A stretch of 45,211 nucleotides of DNA from Anaerolineales bacterium (GCA_016789175.1 JAEURK010000025.1:1-45211); one strand, 5' to 3'. Shown: positions 25,164 through 33,647, counted from the stretch's first letter. A program made the numbers and translations. The notes: a model not told the origin generated them from the letters alone.

Positions 25164-26429
25164 GTGTACATGGCGTATCCACCAGTTGCCGAACCCGTCC
25201 TGGCCGTCGACGGCCGATCCGGGCGCTCGCTCGATCTGGGAAGCTGGGGCGGTTATCTGGCCTCCTTGGGGCTGCGTGCCGGCGACGTGACCCGCGCGGG
25301 CGGTCGCATGATCGCGGGTCCGCCCCGCAACATCGCCGACCTGACTCTGCGGCTCGGCCTGGGCCGGCTCTTTCTCGACACGCCCCACACGCGTCTGATC
25401 CTCTCGAACCTGGGTGTCGACCAGGCGCTGGCGCCGCTGGTCGCGCGCCGTATGCGCCGGCTTGATGATTGGCGTCGGGTCTGGCAGGACCTGGCGGCGC
25501 CGCACTTGCGCGCGATCGAACAGCGCCTGGCGGAGGGCGATCGCGTGGCCGCCCTGTCCGCCATCCACACCGCCCTGGCATTGCTTGGCCTGGCCTATAG
25601 CGGCGACGGTTACTACATCTTCACGCCTTATGCGCAACAGCGCAACGTCGTCGCCGTCCGTGAACGCCTGTACGCTCAATTGCGCAGCCTGACCGGAGCG
25701 CGCGTGACCCGCCTGACGATCGTGCATGCCCGGGGCGTCACGACCGGTCTGCTGCATCTGCCACCCAACGCCAGCGGGCCGTTGCCCGTGGTGCTCGGGG
25801 TCCATCAACTGGCCGGGGACAAGGATGACTTCGACGTCGCCCTGGCGCGTTTCCGTGAGGCCGGCTTCGCGACCTGCACGATCGACCTGCCGGCGCATGG
25901 CACGCAGTTCGACGGGCCGCGCTTGCGCGCAGATGATGAACAGGTGGCGGTCGCGGCTCTCGATCATCTGGCGACCCGACCCGAGATCGATCACAGACGG
26001 ATGGCCGTTCTCGGCGGCAGCCTCGGCGCGTTGTTTGCCCTACGCACCGCCGCAGCCAGTCCGCGCCCGGCTGCGGCGGTGGCCTATGCGTCGCCGTTCG
26101 ACATCGGCAGCGGCATCGATCTCTCGGTCCCCGGGATCCAGACCAACATACGCCATGTGACCGGGGCGCCGGCCGGTCAGCTGCTCAGCTATCGCACGCA
26201 CGATTTCCACCTGCACACTGCCCTCGCGCGCGTGCAATGCCCGGTGCTGGTCGTGCATGGCACGCACGATCACATCTGCGATTTCACGGCTTCCTATGAG
26301 ATCGCGCGCCGCGTGCGCTCGTCGGTCACGGTCTGGCCCCTGATCGGGGCCGACCACGAGGCCGCCAGCCCCGCCACTGCACAACTGGCCGATCCGGCGA
26401 TCGACTGGCTCCGCCGGATCCTGGTCTAG
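25164..26429 (+). CDS. Alpha/beta hydrolase, dienelactone hydrolase-like
   Basis: 421 aa from the GTG at 25164 (AAGGAAGA just upstream); the ATG at 25170 is a close alternative. Residues ~1-185 are a helical region of unknown role. The alpha/beta-hydrolase core starts near 190: VVLGVHQLAGDKDDF, the nucleophile elbow GGSLG with Ser286, the acid in VVHGTHDHICDF, and the final His in GADHEA. The long helical N-terminal part is like that of FrsA/DUF1100-type hydrolases. No signal peptide is seen. The substrate is unknown; an ester or dienelactone is the family default. Confidence 0.86.
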   Translation: MYMAYPPVAEPVLAVDGRSGRSLDLGSWGGYLASLGLRAGDVTRAGGRMIAGPPRNIADLTLRLGLGRLFLDTPHTRLILSNLGVDQALAPLVARRMRRLDDWRRVWQDLAAPHLRAIEQRLAEGDRVAALSAIHTALALLGLAYSGDGYYIFTPYAQQRNVVAVRERLYAQLRSLTGARVTRLTIVHARGVTTGLLHLPPNASGPLPVVLGVHQLAGDKDDFDVALARFREAGFATCTIDLPAHGTQFDGPRLRADDEQVAVAALDHLATRPEIDHRRMAVLGGSLGALFALRTAAASPRPAAAVAYASPFDIGSGIDLSVPGIQTNIRHVTGAPAGQLLSYRTHDFHLHTALARVQCPVLVVHGTHDHICDFTASYEIARRVRSSVTVWPLIGADHEAASPATAQLADPAIDWLRRILV

Positions 26430-26445
26430 ACCTTGGGGACAGTAC

Positions 26446-26504
26446 ACCACGCAGACGCGCAGAGCGCCAGGAAATCATCCTGGCGCTCTGCGCGTCTGCG
26501 TGGT
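26446..26504. repeat. Perfect 26-bp palindrome between convergent genes
   Basis: Arms 26446-26471 and 26479-26504 are exact reverse complements (ACCACGCAGACGCG... / ...CGCGTCTGCGTGGT) around a 7-nt loop. It lies in the 84-bp gap between the alpha/beta hydrolase and the facing SDR. There is no T-run on either side. It may act as a bidirectional terminator or be a mobile palindromic repeat; ACCACGCAGA-type repeats are recalled from other environmental bacteria. Confidence 0.85.
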
Positions 26505-26513
26505 TGATCGCAC

Positions 26514-27329
26514 TTAGCGGGGCTTGACGTAGGTCTCGCGCAGAAACCGATTCATCCCCACGGCGTTCATGGCCCAGCGCACCACGCCCGGCGCGAGGGC
26601 ATTGAGCGCCTGCATCGGCCCGAAGGGCAGGGGGTTGACGACGATCTCGGGCGCGCCGGTCTCGAGGGCCCGCACCACGGCTCGGGCGACGGCTTCGGGC
26701 TTGCTCTCGCCGAGCAGCGGGTGCGCGCGCCGACCGTGCACGGCGAACATGCCTGTGTCGGCGACCCAGCCGGGCGAGATGACGGACACGCTCACACCGG
26801 TGCCCTCGAGTTCGATCGAGAGCGCATTGCTCCAGGCGATCACGGCGGCCTTGGTTCCACCGTAGACGCTGCCCCAGGGCAGGCCGAGCTTGCCGGCCAG
26901 CGAGCCCAGGTTGACGATGTGGCCGCGCCGACGTTCGAGCATCGCCGGGAGCACGGCCCGCGTCAACAGCATCGGCGCGGTCACGTTCAGGTCGACCAGC
27001 TGCGTGATCTCGGCCGGGCTCTTGTCTTGATAGCGGCCGTTGTTTTCCATCCCGGCATTGTTGATCAGGATGTCGATCGGGCCCAGCACGCGCTCGGTAT
27101 GCGTGAGCAGTCGCACCCGATCTGCGCCGTTGGTGACGTCGGCCGGCACGACCACGACCCGGTTGCCCGCAGACCGTAGCGATTGCGCCACGGCTTCGAG
27201 TTTGTCGACCGAACGGGCCGACAGCGCCAGGTTGACGCCGGCCTCGGCCAGATGGCGGGCCATCAACGGGCCGAGGCCTTGAGATCCGCCGGTCAGGAGC
27301 GCATTGGCGCCGCGCAAGGGTCGTATCAT
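26514..27329 (-). CDS. Short-chain dehydrogenase/reductase
   Basis: 271 aa from the ATG at 27329, with AAGGGGGA as ribosome-binding site; the frame upstream overlaps the lipoprotein gene. TGGSQGLG at 13-20, NNAG at 90-93, catalytic Ser143, Tyr156 and Lys160 (YGGTK), all intact. The type resembles the SDR-E/YqjQ group (VISPGWVADTGMF, then a C-terminal tail with FLRETYV). The ~70 C-terminal residues are longer than in small SDRs and may touch the membrane (PLPFGPMQALNAL). Substrate unknown. It is followed by the 26-bp palindrome and lies 31 nt after the lipoprotein stop. Confidence 0.9.
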   Translation of the reverse strand: MIRPLRGANALLTGGSQGLGPLMARHLAEAGVNLALSARSVDKLEAVAQSLRSAGNRVVVVPADVTNGADRVRLLTHTERVLGPIDILINNAGMENNGRYQDKSPAEITQLVDLNVTAPMLLTRAVLPAMLERRRGHIVNLGSLAGKLGLPWGSVYGGTKAAVIAWSNALSIELEGTGVSVSVISPGWVADTGMFAVHGRRAHPLLGESKPEAVARAVVRALETGAPEIVVNPLPFGPMQALNALAPGVVRWAMNAVGMNRFLRETYVKPR

Positions 27330-27360
27330 CGTGTCCCCCTTCAGGATCGGGCGCCGGGCC

Positions 27361-28527
27361 TTACGGCTGCAACGCGAAATAGCGAGCGGGCGATTCGTCA
27401 CCGAACCCGAAGGTCGGATCGTAATACAGCAGCGCGCCGTCGTCATCGACCGGCAACGCGAGCGGCAACCAGGCTTCCAACACGGCTCCCGGCACCAGCG
27501 CGGCATCGACGCTTTCGCCCGGCAGCACCAGGAAGGGCAGGCCGATGGGGTCGCCCGTGGTCGGCTGAACCGAGAACAGGATCGTTGTGAAGTGCTGGAG
27601 CTTTGGCTCGACGCCCAGCGCCTGGACGCGTACGCGGGCGAGGGCGTATTCCTGGCCCTCCGGCTCTGAGGGCGCGAAGGCGTTCTCGGCGTTGATGATC
27701 TCGTCCGCCGCTTTGCCGCGCAGGATCTCGGTGATCGTCACCGCAAAACCGCCCGTGATCACGGTGTCGCCGATCTTGGCCGGCGATTGTGGATCGCGGC
27801 CGATTTCATTGTCGGCCGGGAAAGAGGCGACGTCGGCCGGCGGCAACGCGGCGTCCGGCGTCAACGCCAGGTAGCCTTCCACCAGGTTGAAGTCGTTGTC
27901 GTAGTCACTGAAGACGATCTGGAAATTGCGCGTCTCGGACGGTGCTTGAAAGACCAGCCAGCCGGTCACGGATTCGCCGTTGCGAACCTCGCCCGAAAAC
28001 GGCTCCTTGACCATTGGGAAGCCGCGCGAAAAGTAACCGTGCCGATTGTCGGCCAACAACGTCACGTTGTAGGGCACCGCGTGATTTTCATTGTCGTTGA
28101 ATCGGCTGGTGGCCTTGATCTGGGCGATGACGTATTGACGGCCCTCGGGCAGGGCGTCGACCATATCGCTCATCGTCTCCAACGACTTGAGTGCGTCGTC
28201 CCCATAGTAATACGCCAGCACGGCGACATCCCAGCTCGCGACCGAAAGCGTCTGTCCGATCGCCGTCGGTTGGGTGAAATCGCTGCCGTCTCCGCCGGGG
28301 CCGGCCGGGGCCTGGGTTGGCTGTGGGTCGGTGGCGCCGGGCTTGGTCGCTTCAGCGGTCGGCGAGAGGAAGGCGTCGGTCGCCAGCCCTTCCGGGTTGG
28401 GCAGACGCTCTTCGGTCGGGCGCGGCGCGACAGTACCGCCCGCCACCGATTGGCAGGCCAGGCTGGACAGGGCGAGTGTCAGGATCGCGGCCAGGCCGGC
28501 CCGCAGGCGTGTTTGCTTGAGCTTCAA
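27361..28527 (-). CDS. Lipoprotein with two DUF4352-like domains
   Basis: 388 aa. The start is taken as a TTG at 28527 because GGAGGAG lies just upstream; this gives the signal MKLKQTRLR... with lipobox Cys25 (SSLAC). Residues ~26-100 are a Pro/Thr/Gly-rich linker. Two beta-sandwich parts follow. The first (~100-240) has VASWDVAVLAYYYGDDAL and RQYVIAQIKATSRF. The second (~245-388) has GGFAVTITEILRG and QEYALARVRVQALG. This pattern, an ordered effect followed by a protein-size comparison loop, is like the DUF4352/telokin-like domain of bacterial lipoproteins. No function is known. It lies between cystathionine beta-synthase and an SDR. Confidence 0.78.
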   Translation of the reverse strand: MKLKQTRLRAGLAAILTLALSSLACQSVAGGTVAPRPTEERLPNPEGLATDAFLSPTAEATKPGATDPQPTQAPAGPGGDGSDFTQPTAIGQTLSVASWDVAVLAYYYGDDALKSLETMSDMVDALPEGRQYVIAQIKATSRFNDNENHAVPYNVTLLADNRHGYFSRGFPMVKEPFSGEVRNGESVTGWLVFQAPSETRNFQIVFSDYDNDFNLVEGYLALTPDAALPPADVASFPADNEIGRDPQSPAKIGDTVITGGFAVTITEILRGKAADEIINAENAFAPSEPEGQEYALARVRVQALGVEPKLQHFTTILFSVQPTTGDPIGLPFLVLPGESVDAALVPGAVLEAWLPLALPVDDDGALLYYDPTFGFGDESPARYFALQP

Positions 28528-28667
28528 GGCTTCTCCTCCATGATCGGCGCGGTTCGACGTGGCAGGGACGGCAGCGGTGGCTGCCCGGCGCGGCGTTGCC
28601 ATGATTGTAGCAAGGGCAGGCGGGCGCCCCGTCGGTATTTATCCTGAGGGGCGCCGCGCCAACCCGT

Positions 28668-30068
28668 TCAGGCCCGTGAGGCCAGGTAGTCCAACAGGTC
28701 GATCTTGGTCAGGATCCCGACCACACGCCCGCCTTCAATGGCGATGACGGCGCCGCGGTGCACGAACAGACCCATCAGGCTTTCGATCGAGGCCTCCGGC
28801 GCGACCGTGACGACGTCGGTCTGCATCACGTCCGAGATCGGCTCATGGGCATGGTGCTTGTGATCGCCGAGGACCATGTGGTTGAGCAGTTCGACCTCAC
28901 TCGCCAGGCCAAGCAGGTGGCCGGCCTCGTCCAGGATCGGGATCTGTGAGATATCGTGCTGCTTCATCTTGGCCACTACCCGCGGGATGGCCTCGTTGGG
29001 CAGGGCGAAGATGACGTCCCGCAGCTTCTTGGTCGCGAGCACGTCGGCGGCGGTCGCCCCGGCCCAGGTGGTGTCGAGGAAGCCATTCTCGCGCATCCAG
29101 TCGTCGTCGAAGGCCTTGCTGAGGTAACGCGAGCCCGAGTCGGGTAGGAGCACGACCACGAGCCGATCGGCCGAAAGACCGCGGGCGTAGCGCAAGGCGG
29201 CGGCCACAGCGCTGCCGGACGAGACGCCGGCGAACACGCCCTCTTCGCGGGTCAGGCGGCGGGTCATCAGAAACGACTCTTTGTCGCTGACCTGGATGAC
29301 CTCATCGACCACACTCAAGTCAAGTGACGACGGCAGAAAGTCTTCGCCGATGCCCTCGGTCTTGTAGGTCTTGGGGTGCGGGTCGTCGGGCAGATGGCCG
29401 AGCTTGTGGGTCTCGTAGAGCAAGGAGCCATACGGGTCGACGCCGATGATGCGAATGCGCGGGTTCTTTTCCTTAAGGTATCGCCCGACGCCCGTGATGG
29501 TGCCGCCTGTGCCCATGCCGATCACCACATCGGTGACCTGGCCGTTGGTCTGTTCCCAGATCTCGGGCCCGGTGCTCAGGTAGTGGCTGCGCGGGTTTTC
29601 GGGGTTGTGGTACTGATTGGCAAGGATGCTGTTCGGCGTCTCGGCCACGGCCCGCTTGGCTACCTCGTAATAGCTGCGTGGATCGTCGGGCGCGACCGCG
29701 GTCGGTGTGATGATCACTTTTGCGCCGTAGGCGCGCAGCAGCCGGATCTTCTCCTGGCTCATTTTGTCGGGCATGACGAAAATCGACTTGTATCCCTTGA
29801 TCGCGCAAACGATCGCGAGCCCGACACCGGTGTTGCCTGAGGTCGCCTCGACCACCGTCCCGCCCGGTTTGAGCCGGCCGGCTTGTTCGGCCTCCTCGAT
29901 AATGTTCAGTGCGATCCGGTCTTTGACCGATCCGCCGGGGTTGAAAAACTCGACCTTGGCCAGCACGGTGGCCGGCAGACCCCGGGTCAGCCGGTTCAGG
30001 CGGACCAGGGGCGTCGCCCCAATGGTGCTGAGAATGGTTGAGTGAACGGTCGCGGGGAGCTCGTGCAC
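28668..30068 (-). CDS. Cystathionine beta-synthase with two CBS domains
   Basis: 466 aa. The start is a GTG at 30068 with GGAGG 10 nt upstream. The PLP domain (1-~330) has Lys49 in GGSVKDR, the SGNTG loop (TSGNTGVGLA) and GTGGTITGVGRYLKEK. The C-terminal ~130 residues form two CBS domains (IPRVVAKMKQHDISQIPILDE; VMQTDVVTVAPEASIESLM). This is the bacterial CBS type; O-acetylserine or homocysteine-dependent reactions fit, making cystathionine or cysteine. Between the CBS domains is a His-rich loop (GDHKHHAHEP), perhaps a metal-binding or regulatory element. It lacks the heme-binding N-terminus of human CBS. Confidence 0.93.
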   Translation of the reverse strand: MHELPATVHSTILSTIGATPLVRLNRLTRGLPATVLAKVEFFNPGGSVKDRIALNIIEEAEQAGRLKPGGTVVEATSGNTGVGLAIVCAIKGYKSIFVMPDKMSQEKIRLLRAYGAKVIITPTAVAPDDPRSYYEVAKRAVAETPNSILANQYHNPENPRSHYLSTGPEIWEQTNGQVTDVVIGMGTGGTITGVGRYLKEKNPRIRIIGVDPYGSLLYETHKLGHLPDDPHPKTYKTEGIGEDFLPSSLDLSVVDEVIQVSDKESFLMTRRLTREEGVFAGVSSGSAVAAALRYARGLSADRLVVVLLPDSGSRYLSKAFDDDWMRENGFLDTTWAGATAADVLATKKLRDVIFALPNEAIPRVVAKMKQHDISQIPILDEAGHLLGLASEVELLNHMVLGDHKHHAHEPISDVMQTDVVTVAPEASIESLMGLFVHRGAVIAIEGGRVVGILTKIDLLDYLASRA

Positions 30069-30104
30069 GGTGATCGGGCCTCCAGGAGCCGGGGTGAGAC
30101 GGTG

Positions 30105-30133
30105 ATTCTAGCCCAAATTGATCGGGAACCCAA
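30105..30133 (-). promoter_or_regulatory. Promoter of the cystathionine beta-synthase gene
   Basis: Minus strand TTGGGT (30133-30128), 17-nt spacer, TAGAAT (30110-30105). The leader is about 30 nt and contains the GGAGG before the GTG start. Confidence 0.7.
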
Positions 30134-30203
30134 TTCGTACGGGCGACGTCTCAAAAAGGTCTCAGGACCGACTCGAAACTAGACATAGTGTAGCCGTATT
30201 CGC

Positions 30204-30232
30204 TTGCCCGGCCCATGACGCTCTGTTATAGT
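30204..30232 (+). promoter_or_regulatory. Promoter of the LysM-glycosidase gene
   Basis: TTGCCC (30204-30209), 17-nt spacer, TATAGT (30227-30232) preceded by an extended TGT. Transcription would start near 30239, which leaves a leader of 100-130 nt. Confidence 0.7.
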
Positions 30233-30238
30233 CGAGAT

Positions 30239-30370
30239 CGCGTCAACAAGGCGGAGAAAAGTTCAGGGCAGTTTTGGGCCGATCTGGCTCGGAACTTGCT
30301 CGTTTGCGCAATCGGGGAAACCGGCCGACCCGGCCGTGTGTATCACCCCCTAGGAGAAAGGATCCTCAGG
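30239..30370 (+). promoter_or_regulatory. Long, possibly structured leader of the LysM-glycosidase mRNA
   Basis: The leader contains short hairpins (CCGA/TCGG near 30284; CGGCC/CGGCCG near 30324-30338) and an AGGAG at 30352-30356 that is the clear ribosome-binding site. No ATG, GTG or TTG lies 5-12 nt after it in frame; only ATC (30362) and CTG (30371) do. It does not show the conserved core of the c-di-AMP (ydaO) riboswitch that often controls wall proteins. Confidence 0.35.
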
Positions 30371-32044
30371 CTGAAACGACTCTTCTCGAGCATCGTGGCT
30401 GTTGCGATCGCATTTTCGACGGTCGGGCCGGTGATGGCCGACACGTCCTACGTCGTGCAAGCCGGCGACACGCTCTCCGGCATCGCCGTCAAGTGCGGTG
30501 TGTCGATGCAGGCCATCATCAGCGCGAATGGCATCAGCAATCCCAACCTGGTGTCGATCGGGCAACGGCTCACCATCCCCGGCTCAAACAGCTGTGGCTC
30601 TGGCTCGACCTCCACGGGCACCAGCGGTTCGACCACCACCACGACGACCACGTCGACCGGCTCGTACACGGTGCAGGCGGGCGACACGCTCGGCGGCATC
30701 GCGTTCAAGTTCGGCACCACGGTGTCGGCCATCCTGAACGCCAACAAGCTCACGAACCCGAACCTGATCTTCGTCGGCCAGACCCTGATCATCCCTGGCA
30801 CCACGGTCTCGACCACCACGCCCTCGACCGGCGGCACCGGCACGACCACGACGCCGACGACCCCGACCACGACCAGCACCGGCACGTACACGGTGGTGGC
30901 GGGCGACAGCCTCGGCCGGATCGCCAGCCGCTTCGGCGTCTCGGTCTCGGCCATCATGTCGGCCAACGGCCTGTCGAACCCGAACCTGATCTTTGTCGGT
31001 CAGGTGCTCAAGATCCCGGGTGCGACCACGACCGGCACAGCCCCGGCGCCCAGCCCGACCCAGGCGCCGACGACCGGCACCACGCCGCCTCCGGTGACCG
31101 TGCCTTCGGGCCCGTTCTCGGGCTTCGCGCTCGGCGGGCACATCCAGGGCTACGGCTACAAGAATCAGATGCTGTACGCCGGTATGCAGTACGTCAAGGT
31201 CCAGGTCCGCTGGACGCCCGGCGCCAATTCGGGCGATCAGGCGGGCACGATCAACGACGCCCACAACAATGGATTCAAGATCCTGCTCGGCGTGGTCGGC
31301 AGCCCGGATTCGATCCGCGGCGGCGCCAACTACGACTCGTTTGCCTCGTACGTCGCCGGGCTGGCCCGTCTGGGCGCCGACGCGATTGAGGTCTGGAACG
31401 AGCCGAACATCGATCGCGAGTGGCCGTCGGGCGAGATCAGCGGTTCGCGCTACGCGCAGCTGCTGGCCAAGTCCTACAACGCCATCAAGGGCGCCAACGC
31501 CAACACGATCGTGATCTCGGGCGCGCCGGCCCCGACGGGCGCCGAGGGCGCTTTCGGCCCCGACCACGTCCGCAACGACGACGGCTTCATGGCCGAGCTG
31601 GCTGCGGCCGGCGGCGCGAGCTACATGGACTGCATCGGCGCGCACTACAACGAAGGCATCATCAGCCCCACCCAGACGTCGGGTGACCCGCGCGGCGATT
31701 ACTTCACGCGCTACTACCAGGGCATGGTGAGCACGTACTACAACGCTTTCGGTGGTCGCCGGCCGCTGTGCTTCACCGAGCTCGGCTACCTGACGCCGGA
31801 AGGCTACGGGCCGCTGCCCGGCAGCTTCGGCTGGGCCGCCAACACGACCCTGGCGCAGCAGGCCGAGTGGCTCGGCCAGGCCGCCAACCTGTCGAAGAAC
31901 AACGGACTGGTGCGTATCATGATCATCTGGAACGTCGACTTCACGCGCTACGACGACGACCCGATGGCCGGCTACGCGATCATCCGGCCCGGCGGCGCCT
32001 GCCCGGCCTGCGATAAACTGCGCGCCGTGACCGGCGGACGGTAA
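30338..32044 (+). CDS. Triple-LysM glycoside hydrolase (clan GH-A)
   Basis: About 568 aa if started at the GTG at 30338; CTG at 30371 or ATC at 30362 fits the ribosome-binding site better. The signal is [16 protein letters not shown] cut after VMA. Three LysM domains (~37-82, 108-152, 183-230; [39 protein letters not shown]) bind peptidoglycan or chitin. Thr/Ser linkers separate them. From ~257 there is a TIM barrel with acid/base Glu355 in WNEPN and nucleophile Glu481 in FTELGY, the GH39/GH5-like arrangement. It is a secreted glycosidase tethered to the wall; the glycan substrate is unknown. The lysyl oxidase follows after a terminator. Confidence 0.9.
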   Translation: MYHPLGERILRLKRLFSSIVAVAIAFSTVGPVMADTSYVVQAGDTLSGIAVKCGVSMQAIISANGISNPNLVSIGQRLTIPGSNSCGSGSTSTGTSGSTTTTTTTSTGSYTVQAGDTLGGIAFKFGTTVSAILNANKLTNPNLIFVGQTLIIPGTTVSTTTPSTGGTGTTTTPTTPTTTSTGTYTVVAGDSLGRIASRFGVSVSAIMSANGLSNPNLIFVGQVLKIPGATTTGTAPAPSPTQAPTTGTTPPPVTVPSGPFSGFALGGHIQGYGYKNQMLYAGMQYVKVQVRWTPGANSGDQAGTINDAHNNGFKILLGVVGSPDSIRGGANYDSFASYVAGLARLGADAIEVWNEPNIDREWPSGEISGSRYAQLLAKSYNAIKGANANTIVISGAPAPTGAEGAFGPDHVRNDDGFMAELAAAGGASYMDCIGAHYNEGIISPTQTSGDPRGDYFTRYYQGMVSTYYNAFGGRRPLCFTELGYLTPEGYGPLPGSFGWAANTTLAQQAEWLGQAANLSKNNGLVRIMIIWNVDFTRYDDDPMAGYAIIRPGGACPACDKLRAVTGGR

Positions 32045-32077
32045 CGCGCTCTCGGACAGCGAAGGCTGATCCATCAG

Positions 32078-32121
32078 ACACTGACCGGTGTGGGCCACGG
32101 CCCGCGCCGGTCAGTGTTTTT
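32078..32121 (+). terminator. Rho-independent terminator after the LysM-glycosidase
   Basis: Stem ACACTGACCGG / CCGGTCAGTGT (32078-32088 / 32107-32117) with an inner GGGCC/GCCC part, then TTTTT. Confidence 0.9.
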
Positions 32122-32211
32122 GATTCTCGTCCTCAGCCCCGACTCATCCAGCGGTGATCTATCTCCTTTACTGCGCCACATCCGGCGCGGATCCAACCTC
32201 CGGGAGAAGCG

Positions 32212-33060
32212 ATGCGCGACCGATCCTGGCTGGCGACCCGCTTTCTTGTGTGGGCGCTTTTGGTGGGCGCATCCTGTTTCGCGCCGGCGCCTGCGCGCGG
32301 GCACGACATCCCCGGGTTCACGGTTCGGGCTGCGCCGGACCTGACCGCGTACGACGAGCCGGAGTCGGTGCGCGCGGTCGTCGCGGGGTTGCTGCCCGAT
32401 CTGCGGACGCTGCCGCCGTGGAACCTGTCGATTGAACGACCCTCGGCCGACACGCGTCTTCTGCGTTTCGCCAATACCGTCTGGAACAGCGGCGCGGGGC
32501 CGATCGAGCTCTACGGCGTACATGACGTGTCGACGCTTCAAACCACGGTGGCCCAGCGAGTCTTCCATGCCGACGGTTCCTTCCTGGATCACAAAGTAGG
32601 CTCGTTTGTCTGGCACCCCGAGCACGACCACTGGCATGTCGGTGACTTTGCGACCTACGCGCTCTGGACCGTGGCGGACGACGGCGCATCAGTCCTGCGG
32701 ACGACCAGCAGCGACAAGCTTTCGTACTGCTTGATCGACACCGACATCGTTGCGCCGGAGCTGTCGGGCTTCCCCGCCGGCCGCGTCTACATCGGCTGTG
32801 GCCGTCTGAGACAGGGTCTGTCGATTGGCTGGGGTGACACGTACGAGGCCGATCTGCCTGGTCAGGAGCTCGACCTCGGCGGCCTGGCCGACGGCCAGTA
32901 CGCCCTGGTTTCGACCGCCAATCCACGCGGGCATCTGATCGAAACCGACGTCAGCAACAACACGGGCATCACCTATCTGGAACTGCGTGGCGACCAGGTC
33001 TGGGCCATCCCGCCGCCGGCGCCCAGCCTCGCACTGTGCCGCTCCGCCGGCTGGTGTTGA
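32212..33060 (+). CDS. Secreted lysyl oxidase-like copper amine oxidase
   Basis: 282 aa; GGGAGAAG ribosome-binding site. It has a signal peptide (about 1-30). The lysyl oxidase (PF01186) catalytic domain is complete in its key residues. The copper block WHPEHDHWH (His138, His140, His142) has the same spacing as WHSCHQHYH of human LOX. Lys169 in SDKLSYC and Tyr211 in GDTYEADLPGQ match the Lys320 and Tyr355 pair that forms the LTQ cofactor. SNNTGITYLEL closes the domain. LOX enzymes oxidise lysine or other amine side chains to aldehydes, which cross-link proteins. Substrate here unknown; a sheath or extracellular matrix protein is an inference. Cys count is lower than in vertebrate LOX. Confidence 0.9.
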   Translation: MRDRSWLATRFLVWALLVGASCFAPAPARGHDIPGFTVRAAPDLTAYDEPESVRAVVAGLLPDLRTLPPWNLSIERPSADTRLLRFANTVWNSGAGPIELYGVHDVSTLQTTVAQRVFHADGSFLDHKVGSFVWHPEHDHWHVGDFATYALWTVADDGASVLRTTSSDKLSYCLIDTDIVAPELSGFPAGRVYIGCGRLRQGLSIGWGDTYEADLPGQELDLGGLADGQYALVSTANPRGHLIETDVSNNTGITYLELRGDQVWAIPPPAPSLALCRSAGWC

Positions 33061-33501
33061 GAGCGCAGGCGGCGTGGGCAGGCATGGCTTGACGCTGTTG
33101 GCAAACCCATCTGCGTCGATTGTCCCACCCGGCTTTCGCCGGGTCGATGGGCACGGCCGTTCACCAAGGGTATTGCCAGGTGTCAGGCCTTATCCGGCCA
33201 GCCCGCTTTGGACACCGTAGTCACGGATACGCGCGGATCCCACAGCGTTGTGAGGCAAGGGCACCGGGCGCGGCGTCACGATCCGGGGAACCCATGCAAG
33301 ACCTGGCCTTGAATGCGAGATCCCTGACAACGCCGATTGCTGGGGAAGTGTGCAAGCACCAGTCGACAGTGCGTTTCTTCCGCGGATTTCGCAGAGGGGA
33401 GCCTCAATGGCCCGGAGGGGCATCCGCGAAATACGGGAAATCCGCGGCTGAGAATCCCACGCTGACAGCTCGCCCGTGCACACCCTGAGACATCCGGTTG
33501 C
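33061..33501. other. Gene-free stretch between lysyl oxidase and ffh
   Basis: No convincing gene is seen in these ~440 bases. A weak hairpin (CCCACCCGGC.../...GCCGGGTCGATGGG) near 33122-33151 may end the lysyl oxidase mRNA. The right part holds copy B of the dispersed repeat. The short frames here are low in coding signal and the one at 33120 runs into the repeat. Confidence 0.6.
33371..33485 (-). repeat. Dispersed fold-back repeat, copy B
   Basis: About 115 bp. Its reverse complement matches copy A at 20097-20223 at both ends (GGGTGTGCAC, GGCGAG, GATTCT, AGCCGCGGA; then AATCCGCGGAA). Inside, CCGCGGATTTCGC (33379-33391) and GCGAAAT-x-AAATCCGCGG (33426-33446) are inverted, so it folds back. 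It ends 16-20 bp before the ffh promoter. Confidence 0.55.
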
Positions 33502-33528
33502 TTGTGCACACTCCGCCTGTGCTATAAT
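33502..33528 (+). promoter_or_regulatory. Promoter of the ffh operon
   Basis: A perfect TATAAT (33523-33528) with extended TGC; TTGTGC at 33502-33507 is a candidate -35 at a short 15-nt spacing. TTGTGCACAC/GTGC partial palindromes overlap the region. Confidence 0.75.
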
Positions 33529-33551
33529 AATTTCCTAGTTGAGCACACACG

Positions 33552-33600
33552 GCGACGTCGCTCTGCGGCCCCACAGGTTGGGGCCCCAAGGCGGGGTCGC
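33552..33600 (+). promoter_or_regulatory. Structured leader hairpin before ffh
   Basis: An inner perfect 7-bp stem (GGCCCCA / TGGGGCC, 33567-33573 / 33579-33585) sits inside an outer GCGAC/GTCGC pairing (33552-33556 / 33596-33600). It lies in the ~110-nt leader between the TATAAT and the ffh ATG. Its role is unknown; autogenous control by S16 is one possibility. Confidence 0.5.
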
Positions 33601-33647
33601 TCTCTTTCGTGCCTGGGCGCGGGGCCCGGGAGCACGACGAGGGTTCG

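Noticed and set aside
30239..30370. c-di-AMP (ydaO) riboswitch before the LysM gene
   Set aside because: The context fits, but the conserved blocks of the aptamer (the GGGGTGAATC-type and CCGAATCCGTCAGC-type segments) were not found.
30591..31020. Tandem DNA repeats as a CRISPR-like or satellite array
   Set aside because: They are the three LysM-coding units and Thr/Ser linkers of one gene, not a non-coding array.
30584..32098. 504-aa minus-strand frame over the LysM-glycosidase
   Set aside because: Arg/Ala/Gly-rich shadow of a repetitive gene.
33120..33488. 122-aa frame between lysyl oxidase and ffh
   Set aside because: It runs through the dispersed repeat, has no ribosome-binding site and no recognisable domain.
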